Shown: in pieces, positions 1 through 5,714 of the stretch
Layout: the number at the start of each line of letters is the position of its first letter
Numbering within the stretch: the stretch's first letter is position 1
NCBI GenBank assembly: GCA_031556475.1
Contig: JAVBSY010000058.1
Span: 1-9,622 of the forward strand
DNA: 9,622 nucleotides
Direction of reading: 5' to 3'
DNA from: Azoarcus sp031556475
Lineage (GTDB): Bacteria; Pseudomonadota; Gammaproteobacteria; Burkholderiales; Rhodocyclaceae
Position numbers and translations under genes: made by a program
The notes under the pieces: model-generated
What the model was told of the DNA's origin: nothing
The model's input: only the letters and a program-made list of their open reading frames with translations
Database searches by the model: none

Positions 1-1173
1 GACGTCGACGATCACCGTGGGTTTGACGAAGTAGCCAGGGCCGAACTGCTCGCCGCCGCAGGCGATGGTGGCGCCTTTGCCTCGGCCCAGTTCGATGTAG
101 TCGAACACGCGCTTCTGCTGCTTGGCAGAGATCAGCGGGCCCATGTCGATGCTCGGGTCCAGGCCGTTGCCCAGCTTCATGCCGTTGGCGATGCCGGAGA
201 TGTCGGCGATCACGTTATCGAAGTGCTTGCGCTGCACATACAGGCGCGAGCCGGCGCAGCAGACCTGGCCCTGGTTGAAGAAGATCGCCTGGGCAGCGCC
301 AGCGGCGGCGGTGGCGAGGTCGGCGTCGGCCATGACGATGGTCGGCGATTTGCCGCCCAGCTCCAGGGTCACGCGGGTCATGTTGTCCATGGCCGCCTTG
401 CCGATTTCCTTGCCGACCGGGGTCGAGCCGGTGAAGGTCAGCTTGTCCACCAGCGGATGGTGGGAGAGGGCGGCGCCAGCGGTGATACCGGTGCCAGTGA
501 CGACGTTGAACACGCCCGCCGGGTAGCCGGCCTCCAGGGCCAGTTCGGCCAGCTTCAGGGCGCTGAGCGGGGTTTCGTCGGCCGGCTTGAGCACCACGCT
601 GCAGCCGGTGGCCAGCGCCGGGCCGAGCTTCCAGCATGCCAGCACCAGCGGGAAATTCCACGCGACGATGGCGCCGACCACGCCCACGGCCTCACGGCGG
701 ACGAAGCCGTGGAAGTCGCCCTTGGGCATCAGCGGCATGGAGACATCGACCGTGCTGCCCTGGATCTTGGTCGCCCAGCCGGCCATGTAGCGCAGGAAGT
801 CGATGCACAACTGCACATCCATGACGCGCGCCACGACGGCGCTCTTGCCGTTGTTCAGACATTCCAGTTCGGCCAGCAGGTCGGCGTCGCGTTCGAGCAG
901 GTCGGCCAGCTTCCACAGCAGATTCTGGCGTTCGCGTGGGCGTGTGCGGCTCCACGCGGAATCGTCGAAAGCCTGGCGCGCGGCGCGTACCGCGCGGTCG
1001 ACGTCGGCGGCCGTGCCGGCGGGCACCTGGCACAGCACTTCGCCGGTGGCCGGGTTGCGCAGATCCATCAGCGCGCCGTCGCTGGCGGAGGTCCATTCGG
1101 CGCCGATGAGCATTTTCGGCGCACGCTGCAGGAAGGTTTGTGATTCGGGTTTGATCGGCAAACGAGCGGACAT
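1..1173 (-). CDS. Aldehyde dehydrogenase, phenylacetaldehyde dehydrogenase (FeaB)-like; C-terminus cut by window edge
   Basis: NAD(P)+-dependent aldehyde dehydrogenase that oxidises an aldehyde to the carboxylic acid in the cytoplasm. I see 391 residues; the family usually has about 495, so roughly the last 100 lie outside the window. Family landmarks are present: AWNFP with the oxyanion Asn173, the FTGSTPVGKEI nucleotide-binding stretch near 247-257, LELGGKSP with the general-base Glu271, and NQGQVCCAGS with catalytic Cys305. The segments LNNGKS (106-111) and MRYMAGWATKI-like sequence near 130 resemble E. coli FeaB, as I remember it, more than generic aldehyde dehydrogenases. The start chosen is the ATG at 1173, preceded by a weak purine-rich GAGAGAG, and a sigma-54 type promoter lies about 40 bp upstream. 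It is divergent from the ccmF-like and qhp genes. The likely substrate is the aldehyde released by the amine dehydrogenase; exact specificity (phenylacetaldehyde or an aliphatic aldehyde) cannot be read from sequence. Confidence 0.93.
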   Translation of the reverse strand, partial: MSARLPIKPESQTFLQRAPKMLIGAEWTSASDGALMDLRNPATGEVLCQVPAGTAADVDRAVRAARQAFDDSAWSRTRPRERQNLLWKLADLLERDADLLAELECLNNGKSAVVARVMDVQLCIDFLRYMAGWATKIQGSTVDVSMPLMPKGDFHGFVRREAVGVVGAIVAWNFPLVLACWKLGPALATGCSVVLKPADETPLSALKLAELALEAGYPAGVFNVVTGTGITAGAALSHHPLVDKLTFTGSTPVGKEIGKAAMDNMTRVTLELGGKSPTIVMADADLATAAAGAAQAIFFNQGQVCCAGSRLYVQRKHFDNVIADISGIANGMKLGNGLDPSIDMGPLISAKQQKRVFDYIELGRGKGATIACGGEQFGPGYFVKPTVIVDV

Positions 1174-1212
1174 TGTGGGACTCTCTCGTGTGAGGATGAT
1201 CCCGGGGCCGTA

Positions 1213-1228
1213 AGCAAAACAGGTGCCA
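1213..1228 (-). promoter_or_regulatory. Sigma-54 (RpoN) -24/-12 promoter for the aldehyde dehydrogenase
   Basis: Read on the minus strand the sequence is TGGCACCTGTTTTGCT. It matches the consensus TGGCACG-N4-TTGCW at 11 of 12 fixed positions, with the required GG-N10-GC spacing (GG at 1227-1226, GC at 1215-1214). The transcript would start near 1202-1203, leaving a leader of about 30 nt before the ATG at 1173. Sigma-54 promoters need an AAA+ activator bound upstream; the half-site cluster at 1305-1341 lies about 80-115 bp upstream. The match is seen directly; use by RNA polymerase is inferred. Confidence 0.75.
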
Positions 1229-1304
1229 TGCTCGCCGCCTTTTCAGAAAATCGACAGAGGGCAGGCGTTTGCCGAGGAATGCGGTGTGCGTGGCGGGGGC
1301 ATGA

Positions 1305-1341
1305 AGACCGCCGGTTTGTCTCAGACCGCTACAGCAGTCTC
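1305..1341. promoter_or_regulatory. Candidate enhancer (upstream activator) sites, GTCT/AGAC cluster 1
   Basis: Two tandem units have the form AGACCGC-N6/7-GTCTC: 1305-1322 and 1323-1341. Each pairs an AGAC arm with a GTCT arm, and the junction reads TGTCTCAGA (1317-1325), a 9-mer that recurs upstream of qhpA at 3835-3843. The cluster sits about 80-115 bp upstream of the minus-strand sigma-54 element and 90-125 bp upstream of the plus-strand one, the usual range for enhancer-binding activators. It could serve both divergent promoters. The repeats are seen directly; protein binding is inferred. Confidence 0.5.
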
Positions 1342-1420
1342 GAAATGGAACGCATATGCGCTGCCGATGTGTCGGCCCGAATGTGGCCGTGTGGCGCTAA
1401 GGATTTGTTGTTTAAGTATT

Positions 1421-1440
1421 TTGTGTTTCATGGCACACAA
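1421..1440. repeat. Inverted repeat TTGTGT-N8-ACACAA overlapping the -24 element
   Basis: There are perfect 6-bp arms TTGTGT (1421-1426) and ACACAA (1435-1440) around an 8-nt spacer. The right arm overlaps the TGGCAC of the putative sigma-54 element at 1431. It could be an operator for a repressor or activator of the ccmF-like gene, or a chance palindrome in an AT-rich stretch. Confidence 0.35.
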
Positions 1441-1446
1441 TATGTA
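1431..1446 (+). promoter_or_regulatory. Weak sigma-54-like promoter for the ccmF-like gene
   Basis: TGGCACACAATATGTA keeps the -24 TGGCAC and the correct spacing, but the -12 core is GT instead of GC, so only 9 of 12 consensus positions match. It agrees at 13 of 16 positions with the much better qhpA promoter (TGGCACGCAATGTGCA at 3957), which is why I list it. The transcript start would be near 1456, about 70 nt before the gene. No better sigma-70 promoter is visible: TTGTGT at 1421 and TATGTA at 1441 are only 14 bp apart. Confidence 0.4.
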
Positions 1447-1515
1447 GGACACTGGCCGGCTGACGCCCTTCGAGGCGGCGCCGATTGGCGATCCATAAAA
1501 AACTTAGAAGATTCT

Positions 1516-1520
1516 CGGAG
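1516..1520 (+). promoter_or_regulatory. Ribosome binding site supporting a TTG start
   Basis: CGGAG at 1516-1520 lies 8 nt before the TTG at 1529. The next in-frame ATG at 1538 has GAGG only 3 nt upstream, too close to work well. This favours the TTG as initiator of the ccmF-like gene, though the two starts differ by only three residues. Confidence 0.55.
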
Positions 1521-1528
1521 ACACGATC

Positions 1529-3802
1529 TTGAGGAAGATGCAACCGTCCGGCACTGGCTGGCCCGGAGGCGCAGTGCCGTTTGTCGCGACCGCTGTCGCC
1601 ATTGCGTCCTGCGTTCTGCTCTGGATGAGTCCGCAAGCGGGTAACGCGCTGCTGTGGCTCGCGGCGGTGGGCGCCGTGCTGGGCGCGCTGCGGCCATCCG
1701 TCCGCCTGCCTGTCTGGCGTGCCGTGCTGGGCGTTTTGTGCGGAGCCTGTGCGGCGCTCGCTTTGCATTTGCTCGCCGATCACTTTCAGTTGCGCTACGT
1801 GTGGCTTTACAGCAGCGCGGCGCTGCCCGCTTATCTCAAGGCGTCCAACGTGTGGGGCGGGGACGAGGGGACGGTATTGCTGCTGGCGACGTTCTGCATG
1901 GCGATCGCCATGCGCGGCGCGCTCCTGCCGGGGTGGAGCGGGCGCGGAAACGGCTTGATCGCGGCATGGTACGCGGCGACAGCCGCCTGGCTGGGGCCAT
2001 TTTCGGCTACGCCGCCCGAATGGCTTGCCGCGCAAACGAGCCAGGGGATGAATGCGCATTTGCAAACGTTCTGGATGGCTTTCCATGCGCCGTTGATCCT
2101 GGCCGCATATGCATGGACGCTGGCGCCGTCCGGTGTGGCGCTTGGCGCCTTGAGTAGGGGCGATCCGGCTTATGGGCCGATCGCCCTGGGTTATGGCCGG
2201 CGCGCCTGGCTGGTGCTGACCGCCGGCATCGGCTTCGGCATGGTGTGGGCCCTGGAGGATTTCACTTTTGGCCAGATCTGGCACTGGGACCCCGTGCAAA
2301 CGGCGGCTTTTTCGGTGTGGGCATTGTCCGGGGCGGTGCTGCATGGTGCGCGGCGCTGGCGGCCGGAGGGCGCGAAGCGGCGGCTCATGCCTGTGTTGAG
2401 CCTGCTGGCCGCCGCGCTGGCGTGCGTGGCGATGTCGGTGACGCGCAGCGAGGTGCTGGCGAGTTCCCATCGGTATATCGGCACGACGTCGTGGCTGAGC
2501 CATCTGGTGCTGGCTGGTGTGCTGGTCGGTTTGACGTTGTGCTATGCCGGCAAGACGATCTGGGCGGGAACCGCCACGACGGGTTGGCATACCCGGAGCG
2601 CATCGCCCCGCGCTGCGTCGCGTAGTGCATCGCGCAGTGCCTCTCGCAGTGCCTCTGATTGGGCGCTCGATCTGGCGATTTATCTTTTCGCCGGTGCCGC
2701 ATTCCTGGCCGTCGGCGTGCTTTTCAAGGCTCATCTTTACGAGTGGCTGCGCGTCGAGAAAGCCTCCGATCTGATGCCCTTTTACGAGACGCTGACGACG
2801 TGGGCGGATGCTGAGGAGTTGGTCGAACTGCGCAGGGCCTTCGAGCGTTGGGACGTGGATGGCTATGCGCTGGGCGCATGGCTGGCGCCGATCCTGGCCC
2901 TGCTCGGCCTGGCCGGTGGCTACGTCTTTCTGCGCAGATCGTTTGGCAAGGCGGTTTCCATTGCCGTTACGTTTTTCATGGCCGTGCTGTCGGGCGTGGT
3001 GGCCTGGAACGGCGGATGGTTGACGGACCGCTACAGCGGCGAGGGCGTGCTGTCGCAACGTATCGTCGAAGTTTTGCCCTGGCTCGACGCCGCTTTGCTC
3101 GGGGGTGTTTTTTTGCTGGGCGCGAGCTTCGTCTGGTGTGTGATGAGCGTGCGGCGTGCCTGGGGGCGAGGGCGGAGTTTGAGCACCTTGCGCTATACGG
3201 GCAGTTTGGCGCTGATCCATGGTGGAGCCGTTGTCGCCTTGGTGGGCGGTTTGTGCGCCACGGTGATGAATTCTTATTTCTCCATCACCATTCCGCCCTC
3301 CGAGGCGCTCGATCAATGGCACGGCATTGCCGGGGAAATGAAGGTTCGCATCCGCCCGAGCGGTGGCGGCGAGGATTTTTCCGGCTATCGGGCCGTCGCC
3401 CAGGTCGAGTTGCAGACCGATGACCGGACCGTGGCTGGTCATGCGCTGTTTCAGGACAGCCGCAAGCTGCCGCCCGGCTATCAAGGCCCGGTGCGGCAGC
3501 TTTGCGAGGTGCTGGATTATCGCTATGCGCGCCACGTGGGAGATCGCGGCTACGTGTTGCACCCCTTCATCGTGCGCGGCTGGTCGCAGGATGTGCAGGT
3601 CTGGCTGCCGGCATCCTCGCGCCTGGTGACACCCGGCGTTGCCGCCGCAGGAGAGGACGAGGAGACGCAGAGCGTGGTCGTTATCCGCCGCTATCCGTTC
3701 GTGTCTTTCGTCTGGGCCGGTTTACTGGCGATGGTGCTTGGCAGTGCGTTGCTGCCCGGTCTTGGTGCCGTTGCCAGGCGTCAGGGCACCATGCCGGGGT
3801 AG
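1529..3802 (+). CDS. CcmF-like cytochrome c heme lyase linked to the amine dehydrogenase operon
   Basis: A 757-residue inner-membrane protein with about fifteen hydrophobic segments. CcmF-type proteins ligate heme to CxxCH cysteines of periplasmic cytochromes c. It aligns with CcmF from end to end: YSSAALPAYLKASNVWGGDEGT (about 94-115, equivalent to the CcmF WGxHEGS stretch), AFHAP with periplasmic His186, WHWDPVQT (251-258, the WWD heme-handling motif), VLHG with membrane His272, VTRSEVLASSH with periplasmic His314, LALIHGG with membrane His564, and a final membrane span near 721-741. These four histidines correspond to the heme ligands of CcmF. Departures: Asp replaces His in the HEG motif, PVQT replaces PVEN, and it is about 110 residues longer than E. 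coli CcmF, partly from an arginine/serine-rich loop at 357-377 and a longer segment near 398-446. No other ccm gene is nearby. Its position 238 bp before qhpA suggests a dedicated lyase for the diheme alpha subunit; that is inference. NrfE-type lyases are a precedent for dedication. Confidence 0.88.
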   Translation: MRKMQPSGTGWPGGAVPFVATAVAIASCVLLWMSPQAGNALLWLAAVGAVLGALRPSVRLPVWRAVLGVLCGACAALALHLLADHFQLRYVWLYSSAALPAYLKASNVWGGDEGTVLLLATFCMAIAMRGALLPGWSGRGNGLIAAWYAATAAWLGPFSATPPEWLAAQTSQGMNAHLQTFWMAFHAPLILAAYAWTLAPSGVALGALSRGDPAYGPIALGYGRRAWLVLTAGIGFGMVWALEDFTFGQIWHWDPVQTAAFSVWALSGAVLHGARRWRPEGAKRRLMPVLSLLAAALACVAMSVTRSEVLASSHRYIGTTSWLSHLVLAGVLVGLTLCYAGKTIWAGTATTGWHTRSASPRAASRSASRSASRSASDWALDLAIYLFAGAAFLAVGVLFKAHLYEWLRVEKASDLMPFYETLTTWADAEELVELRRAFERWDVDGYALGAWLAPILALLGLAGGYVFLRRSFGKAVSIAVTFFMAVLSGVVAWNGGWLTDRYSGEGVLSQRIVEVLPWLDAALLGGVFLLGASFVWCVMSVRRAWGRGRSLSTLRYTGSLALIHGGAVVALVGGLCATVMNSYFSITIPPSEALDQWHGIAGEMKVRIRPSGGGEDFSGYRAVAQVELQTDDRTVAGHALFQDSRKLPPGYQGPVRQLCEVLDYRYARHVGDRGYVLHPFIVRGWSQDVQVWLPASSRLVTPGVAAAGEDEETQSVVVIRRYPFVSFVWAGLLAMVLGSALLPGLGAVARRQGTMPG
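2615..2656 (+). repeat. 12-bp tandem repeat encoding (ASRS)n inside the ccmF-like gene
   Basis: There are three and a half copies of a 12-bp unit: GCGTCGCGTAGT, GCATCGCGCAGT, GCCTCTCGCAGT, then GCCTCT. They are in frame and encode Ala-Ser-Arg-Ser repeats (residues 363-376). The tract falls in a loop between two hydrophobic segments that is predicted cytoplasmic by analogy with CcmF. Because the unit is a multiple of three, copy changes would alter loop length without breaking the frame. Confidence 0.85.
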
Positions 3803-3821
3803 CTGTTCTGTTCCGGCGGCT

Positions 3822-3869
3822 TGTCTCACGGGCCTGTCTCAGAGTTAGACAACAATCGCGAAATTAGAC
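3822..3869. promoter_or_regulatory. Candidate enhancer sites, GTCT/AGAC cluster 2, upstream of qhpA
   Basis: TGTCTCA occurs at 3822-3828 and 3835-3841, and TTAGAC at 3845-3850 and 3864-3869. This gives two GTCT arms followed by two AGAC arms; GTCTCAGAGTTAGAC (3836-3850) forms one inverted pair. TGTCTCAGA at 3835-3843 is identical to 1317-1325. The cluster lies 88-135 bp upstream of the qhpA -24 element, matching the geometry of cluster 1. It begins just after the stop codon of the ccmF-like gene. The activator is not encoded in the window. Confidence 0.5.
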
Positions 3870-3956
3870 GCCGCGGGCACGAAAATGGTGCCAATACACC
3901 TACTGATTCATGGTGAATTCGGCTGGAAGGCTTGCCGTGAAAGCCTTCGATGTTTT

Positions 3957-3972
3957 TGGCACGCAATGTGCA
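3957..3972 (+). promoter_or_regulatory. Sigma-54 (RpoN) -24/-12 promoter for qhpADCB
   Basis: TGGCACGCAATGTGCA matches TGGCACG-N4-TTGCW at 11 of 12 fixed positions, with GG at 3958-3959 and GC at 3970-3971, exactly ten bases apart. A T-run (3953-3957) precedes the -24 element. The transcript would start near 3983, leaving a leader of about 58 nt that contains a GC-rich hairpin and the ribosome binding site. This promoter would let qhpADCB be expressed independently of the upstream gene. It would tie amine oxidation to an enhancer-binding activator. Paracoccus qhp genes are instead known to be controlled by an AraC-type regulator. Confidence 0.78.
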
Positions 3973-3992
3973 CTGCATTCTGTTCGATGCGT

Positions 3993-4011
3993 CCCCGGCC
4001 CGCAGCCGGGG
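3993..4011 (+). promoter_or_regulatory. GC-rich hairpin in the qhpA leader
   Basis: A perfect 7-bp stem CCCCGGC (3993-3999) pairs with GCCGGGG (4005-4011) around a CCGCA loop. It would lie about 10 nt from the predicted 5' end of the transcript and 20 nt before the ribosome binding site, leaving that site free. There is no following T-run, so it is not an intrinsic terminator. A 5' stabilising hairpin is a reasonable guess. Confidence 0.5.
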
Positions 4012-4040
4012 GCTGCCATACAACAATACAGAGAGGAGAC

Positions 4041-5639
4041 ATGACCTTGGAGATGAAACGACTTCGGCATTATCTGAGCGCCGGTGCGCTGGCCGTCGTG
4101 GCCTGTACCGTGCTGCCGTCGGCTTCCGCGAAGGATGGCGTGGCCATTCTCAACGCGAAGTGCAAGGTGTGCCACTTGCCGGACGACACGACGCCGCTGA
4201 CACCCGGAAAACCCTTGTTCCGCATCAGCTACCAGCGCAAGACGCCGGAGGGGTGGCTGGCGAGCATCGGGCGCATGCAGGTGATGTACGGCGTGAAGAT
4301 CAGCGATCAGGATCGCCGCGATCTGGTCAAGTACCTGGCCGACAAGCAAGGGCTGGCGCCGAGCGAGACCGAAGGCGTCCGCTATGCGATGGAGCGCCGG
4401 CTGAATACCGTCGAAAGCTTCGATACCCAATTGACGGAAATGTGCGCGCGCTGCCATTCGGGTGCGCGTTTTGCCTTGCAGCGCCGCCCGGAAGGGGAGT
4501 GGGGCCGGTTGGTCCATTTCCATATGGGTCGGTGGCCGTCCCTGGAATACCAGATGCTGTCGCGCGACCGCGACTGGTTCGAACTGGCGCTCAAGGAGGT
4601 CGTGCCGGCGCTGGCCAAGGCTTATCCGCTGGAAAGCCAAGCCTGGGCCGATTGGCAGAAGCAGCGTCCGCAAGCCGCTTCGCTGGCGGGCGACTGGAGC
4701 TTCAGCGGGCACATGCCGGGCAAGGGGGAACTGGCCGGCACGATGAAGGTGACCAGCACCGGTAACGATCAGTTCAAGGTTGCGGTGAAGGGCAAGTATA
4801 CCGACGGCAGCCCGTTCGACGGCGATGGCAGCGCACTGCTGTACAACGGTTACGAATGGCGCGGCAGCATCAAGATCGGCGATGTGACGATGCGCCAGGT
4901 ATTCGCGGCGTTGAACGGTGAAATGCGCGGACGCATGTTCGACAGGACATACGACGAGCGCGGCCTGGATTTTGTTGCCGCGAAAAAAGGCACGGCTCGC
5001 GTGCTGAGCGTGCAGCCGGGTTATGTCAGGGCGGGCGAGGAGGCCGAGGTCAGCATCGTCGGCAGTTCGCTGCAAGGCGCGCCGTCTTTTGGCAAGGGCA
5101 TCCAGGTCGTGTCGGTGGTTGCACAGACTCCGGAACGCGTAACAGTTAAGGTCAAGGCCGCGGCCGATGCCGAGGCAGGCATGCACGAGGTGAGCGTCGG
5201 CTCGGCCACGGGCGGCAGTCTGGCGGTGTACAAGGATATTGCCGAGGTGAAAGTGGTGCCGGCGTTCTCCGTGGCGCGTATCGGCGGCAACGGCGGTTCC
5301 ACGCCCAAGGTGCAGGGCCGTTTCGATGCCGAAGCCTGGGGCAAGGGTGTCGACGGCAAGCCATACCGCATTGGCGTGTTCCCGGCGAAGTGGTCGGTGG
5401 AGCCGTTCAACGAGCAGGCCAGGGAAGACGAGGACGTCAAGTTCGCCGGTGTGATGGATGCCGCCTCCGGCGTGTTCATGCCGGGCGACGCCGGCCCGAA
5501 CCCGGCGCGCAAGATGTCGACCAACAACGCCGGCAACCTGAAGGTGATTGCCGCCGTCGATGCCGCGGGGCAGGCGCACAAGGGCGAAGGCCACCTGATT
5601 GTTACCGTGCAGCGCTGGAACAATCCGCCGCTTCCGTGA
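4041..5639 (+). CDS. qhpA: Quinohemoprotein amine dehydrogenase alpha subunit (diheme)
   Basis: The electron-transfer subunit of periplasmic QHNDH, which oxidises primary amines to aldehyde plus ammonia; electrons pass from CTQ through two hemes c to external acceptors. The 532-residue precursor has a positive N-terminus, a hydrophobic core and a likely signal peptidase site after SASA (residue 30). Two heme motifs lie in the first domain: CKVCH (41-45) and CARCH (135-139). The rest fits the three beta-rich domains typical of this subunit, with Ig-like repeats expected from about 317 (ARVLSVQPGYVRAGEEAEVSIVG-like sequence begins there) to the end. The length matches known alpha subunits (about 490-500 mature residues). 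The frame is open upstream to an ATG at 3885, but I choose 4041: GAGAGGAG (4031-4038) precedes it, the signal peptide begins there, and the upstream part overlaps the promoter. It is first of the operon and followed by qhpD after a 75-nt gap. Maturation needs cytochrome c biogenesis, possibly through the upstream CcmF-like protein. Confidence 0.96.
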   Translation: MTLEMKRLRHYLSAGALAVVACTVLPSASAKDGVAILNAKCKVCHLPDDTTPLTPGKPLFRISYQRKTPEGWLASIGRMQVMYGVKISDQDRRDLVKYLADKQGLAPSETEGVRYAMERRLNTVESFDTQLTEMCARCHSGARFALQRRPEGEWGRLVHFHMGRWPSLEYQMLSRDRDWFELALKEVVPALAKAYPLESQAWADWQKQRPQAASLAGDWSFSGHMPGKGELAGTMKVTSTGNDQFKVAVKGKYTDGSPFDGDGSALLYNGYEWRGSIKIGDVTMRQVFAALNGEMRGRMFDRTYDERGLDFVAAKKGTARVLSVQPGYVRAGEEAEVSIVGSSLQGAPSFGKGIQVVSVVAQTPERVTVKVKAAADAEAGMHEVSVGSATGGSLAVYKDIAEVKVVPAFSVARIGGNGGSTPKVQGRFDAEAWGKGVDGKPYRIGVFPAKWSVEPFNEQAREDEDVKFAGVMDAASGVFMPGDAGPNPARKMSTNNAGNLKVIAAVDAAGQAHKGEGHLIVTVQRWNNPPLP

Positions 5640-5672
5640 CCGGCGGAACCGGATCGAACTGAAAGCGTGAAT

Positions 5673-5690
5673 CCCGCCCGTTGTGGCGGG
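5673..5690 (+). promoter_or_regulatory. Intercistronic hairpin between qhpA and qhpD
   Basis: A perfect 6-bp stem CCCGCC/GGCGGG encloses the loop CGTTGT in the 75-nt gap after qhpA. No T-run follows, so it is a poor terminator. It may protect the 3' end of the qhpA message or reduce read-through into qhpD, which would suit a structural subunit needed in larger amount than its modifying enzyme. Function is inferred. Confidence 0.5.
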
Positions 5691-5703
5691 TTAGGCAAGT
5701 TCC

Positions 5704-5709
5704 GGGAGG
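5704..5709 (+). promoter_or_regulatory. Ribosome binding site fixing the qhpD start
   Basis: GGGAGG lies 5 nt before the ATG at 5715. The alternative in-frame GTG at 5667 has no such site and would put the intercistronic hairpin inside the coding region. Confidence 0.75.
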
Positions 5710-5714
5710 TTGAT

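Larger units (their letters stand above)
1174..1528. promoter_or_regulatory. Divergent control region between aldehyde dehydrogenase and ccmF-like gene
   Basis: This 355-bp stretch holds no convincing gene. Short open frames cross it, but none has a ribosome binding site or a recognisable product. It contains a minus-strand sigma-54 type promoter (1213-1228), a cluster of GTCT/AGAC half-sites in the middle (1305-1341), an inverted repeat (1421-1440) and a plus-strand sigma-54-like element (1431-1446). The run from about 1398 to 1450 is clearly more AT-rich than the coding flanks. CTAAGGATTTGTTG at 1398-1411 loosely resembles an integration host factor site on the opposite strand, but with mismatches. 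Confidence 0.7.

Noticed and set aside
223..1143. Plus-strand open frame of about 306 codons opposite the aldehyde dehydrogenase
   Set aside because: The minus strand carries the full set of aldehyde dehydrogenase motifs; this frame is a shadow.
1412..3562. Long minus-strand open frame of about 716 codons opposite the ccmF-like gene
   Set aside because: It is an antisense shadow of a GC-rich gene: the product is rich in Arg, Gln, His and Pro, has no domain, and the plus strand encodes a clear CcmF relative.
3831..3860. Resemblance of GGCCTGTCTCAGAGTTAG to the end of an insertion sequence
   Set aside because: No matching inverted end, target duplication or transposase remnant is visible, and the same TGTCTCAGA word upstream of the ccmF-like gene is better explained as a regulator site.
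3876..3892. GGCAC-N7-GTGCC inverted repeat considered as a second sigma-54 element or operator
   Set aside because: The -12 part does not match the consensus, and the 5-bp arms are short enough to be chance in this composition.
3885..4040. Upstream extension of qhpA by 52 codons to an ATG at 3885
   Set aside because: The extension overlaps the sigma-54 promoter and leader hairpin, has no ribosome binding site, and would bury the signal peptide that starts at 4041.
3900..5594. Minus-strand open frame of about 564 codons opposite qhpA
   Set aside because: Its composition is His/Arg/Ala-rich with no recognisable motif, while the plus strand encodes the diheme alpha subunit.
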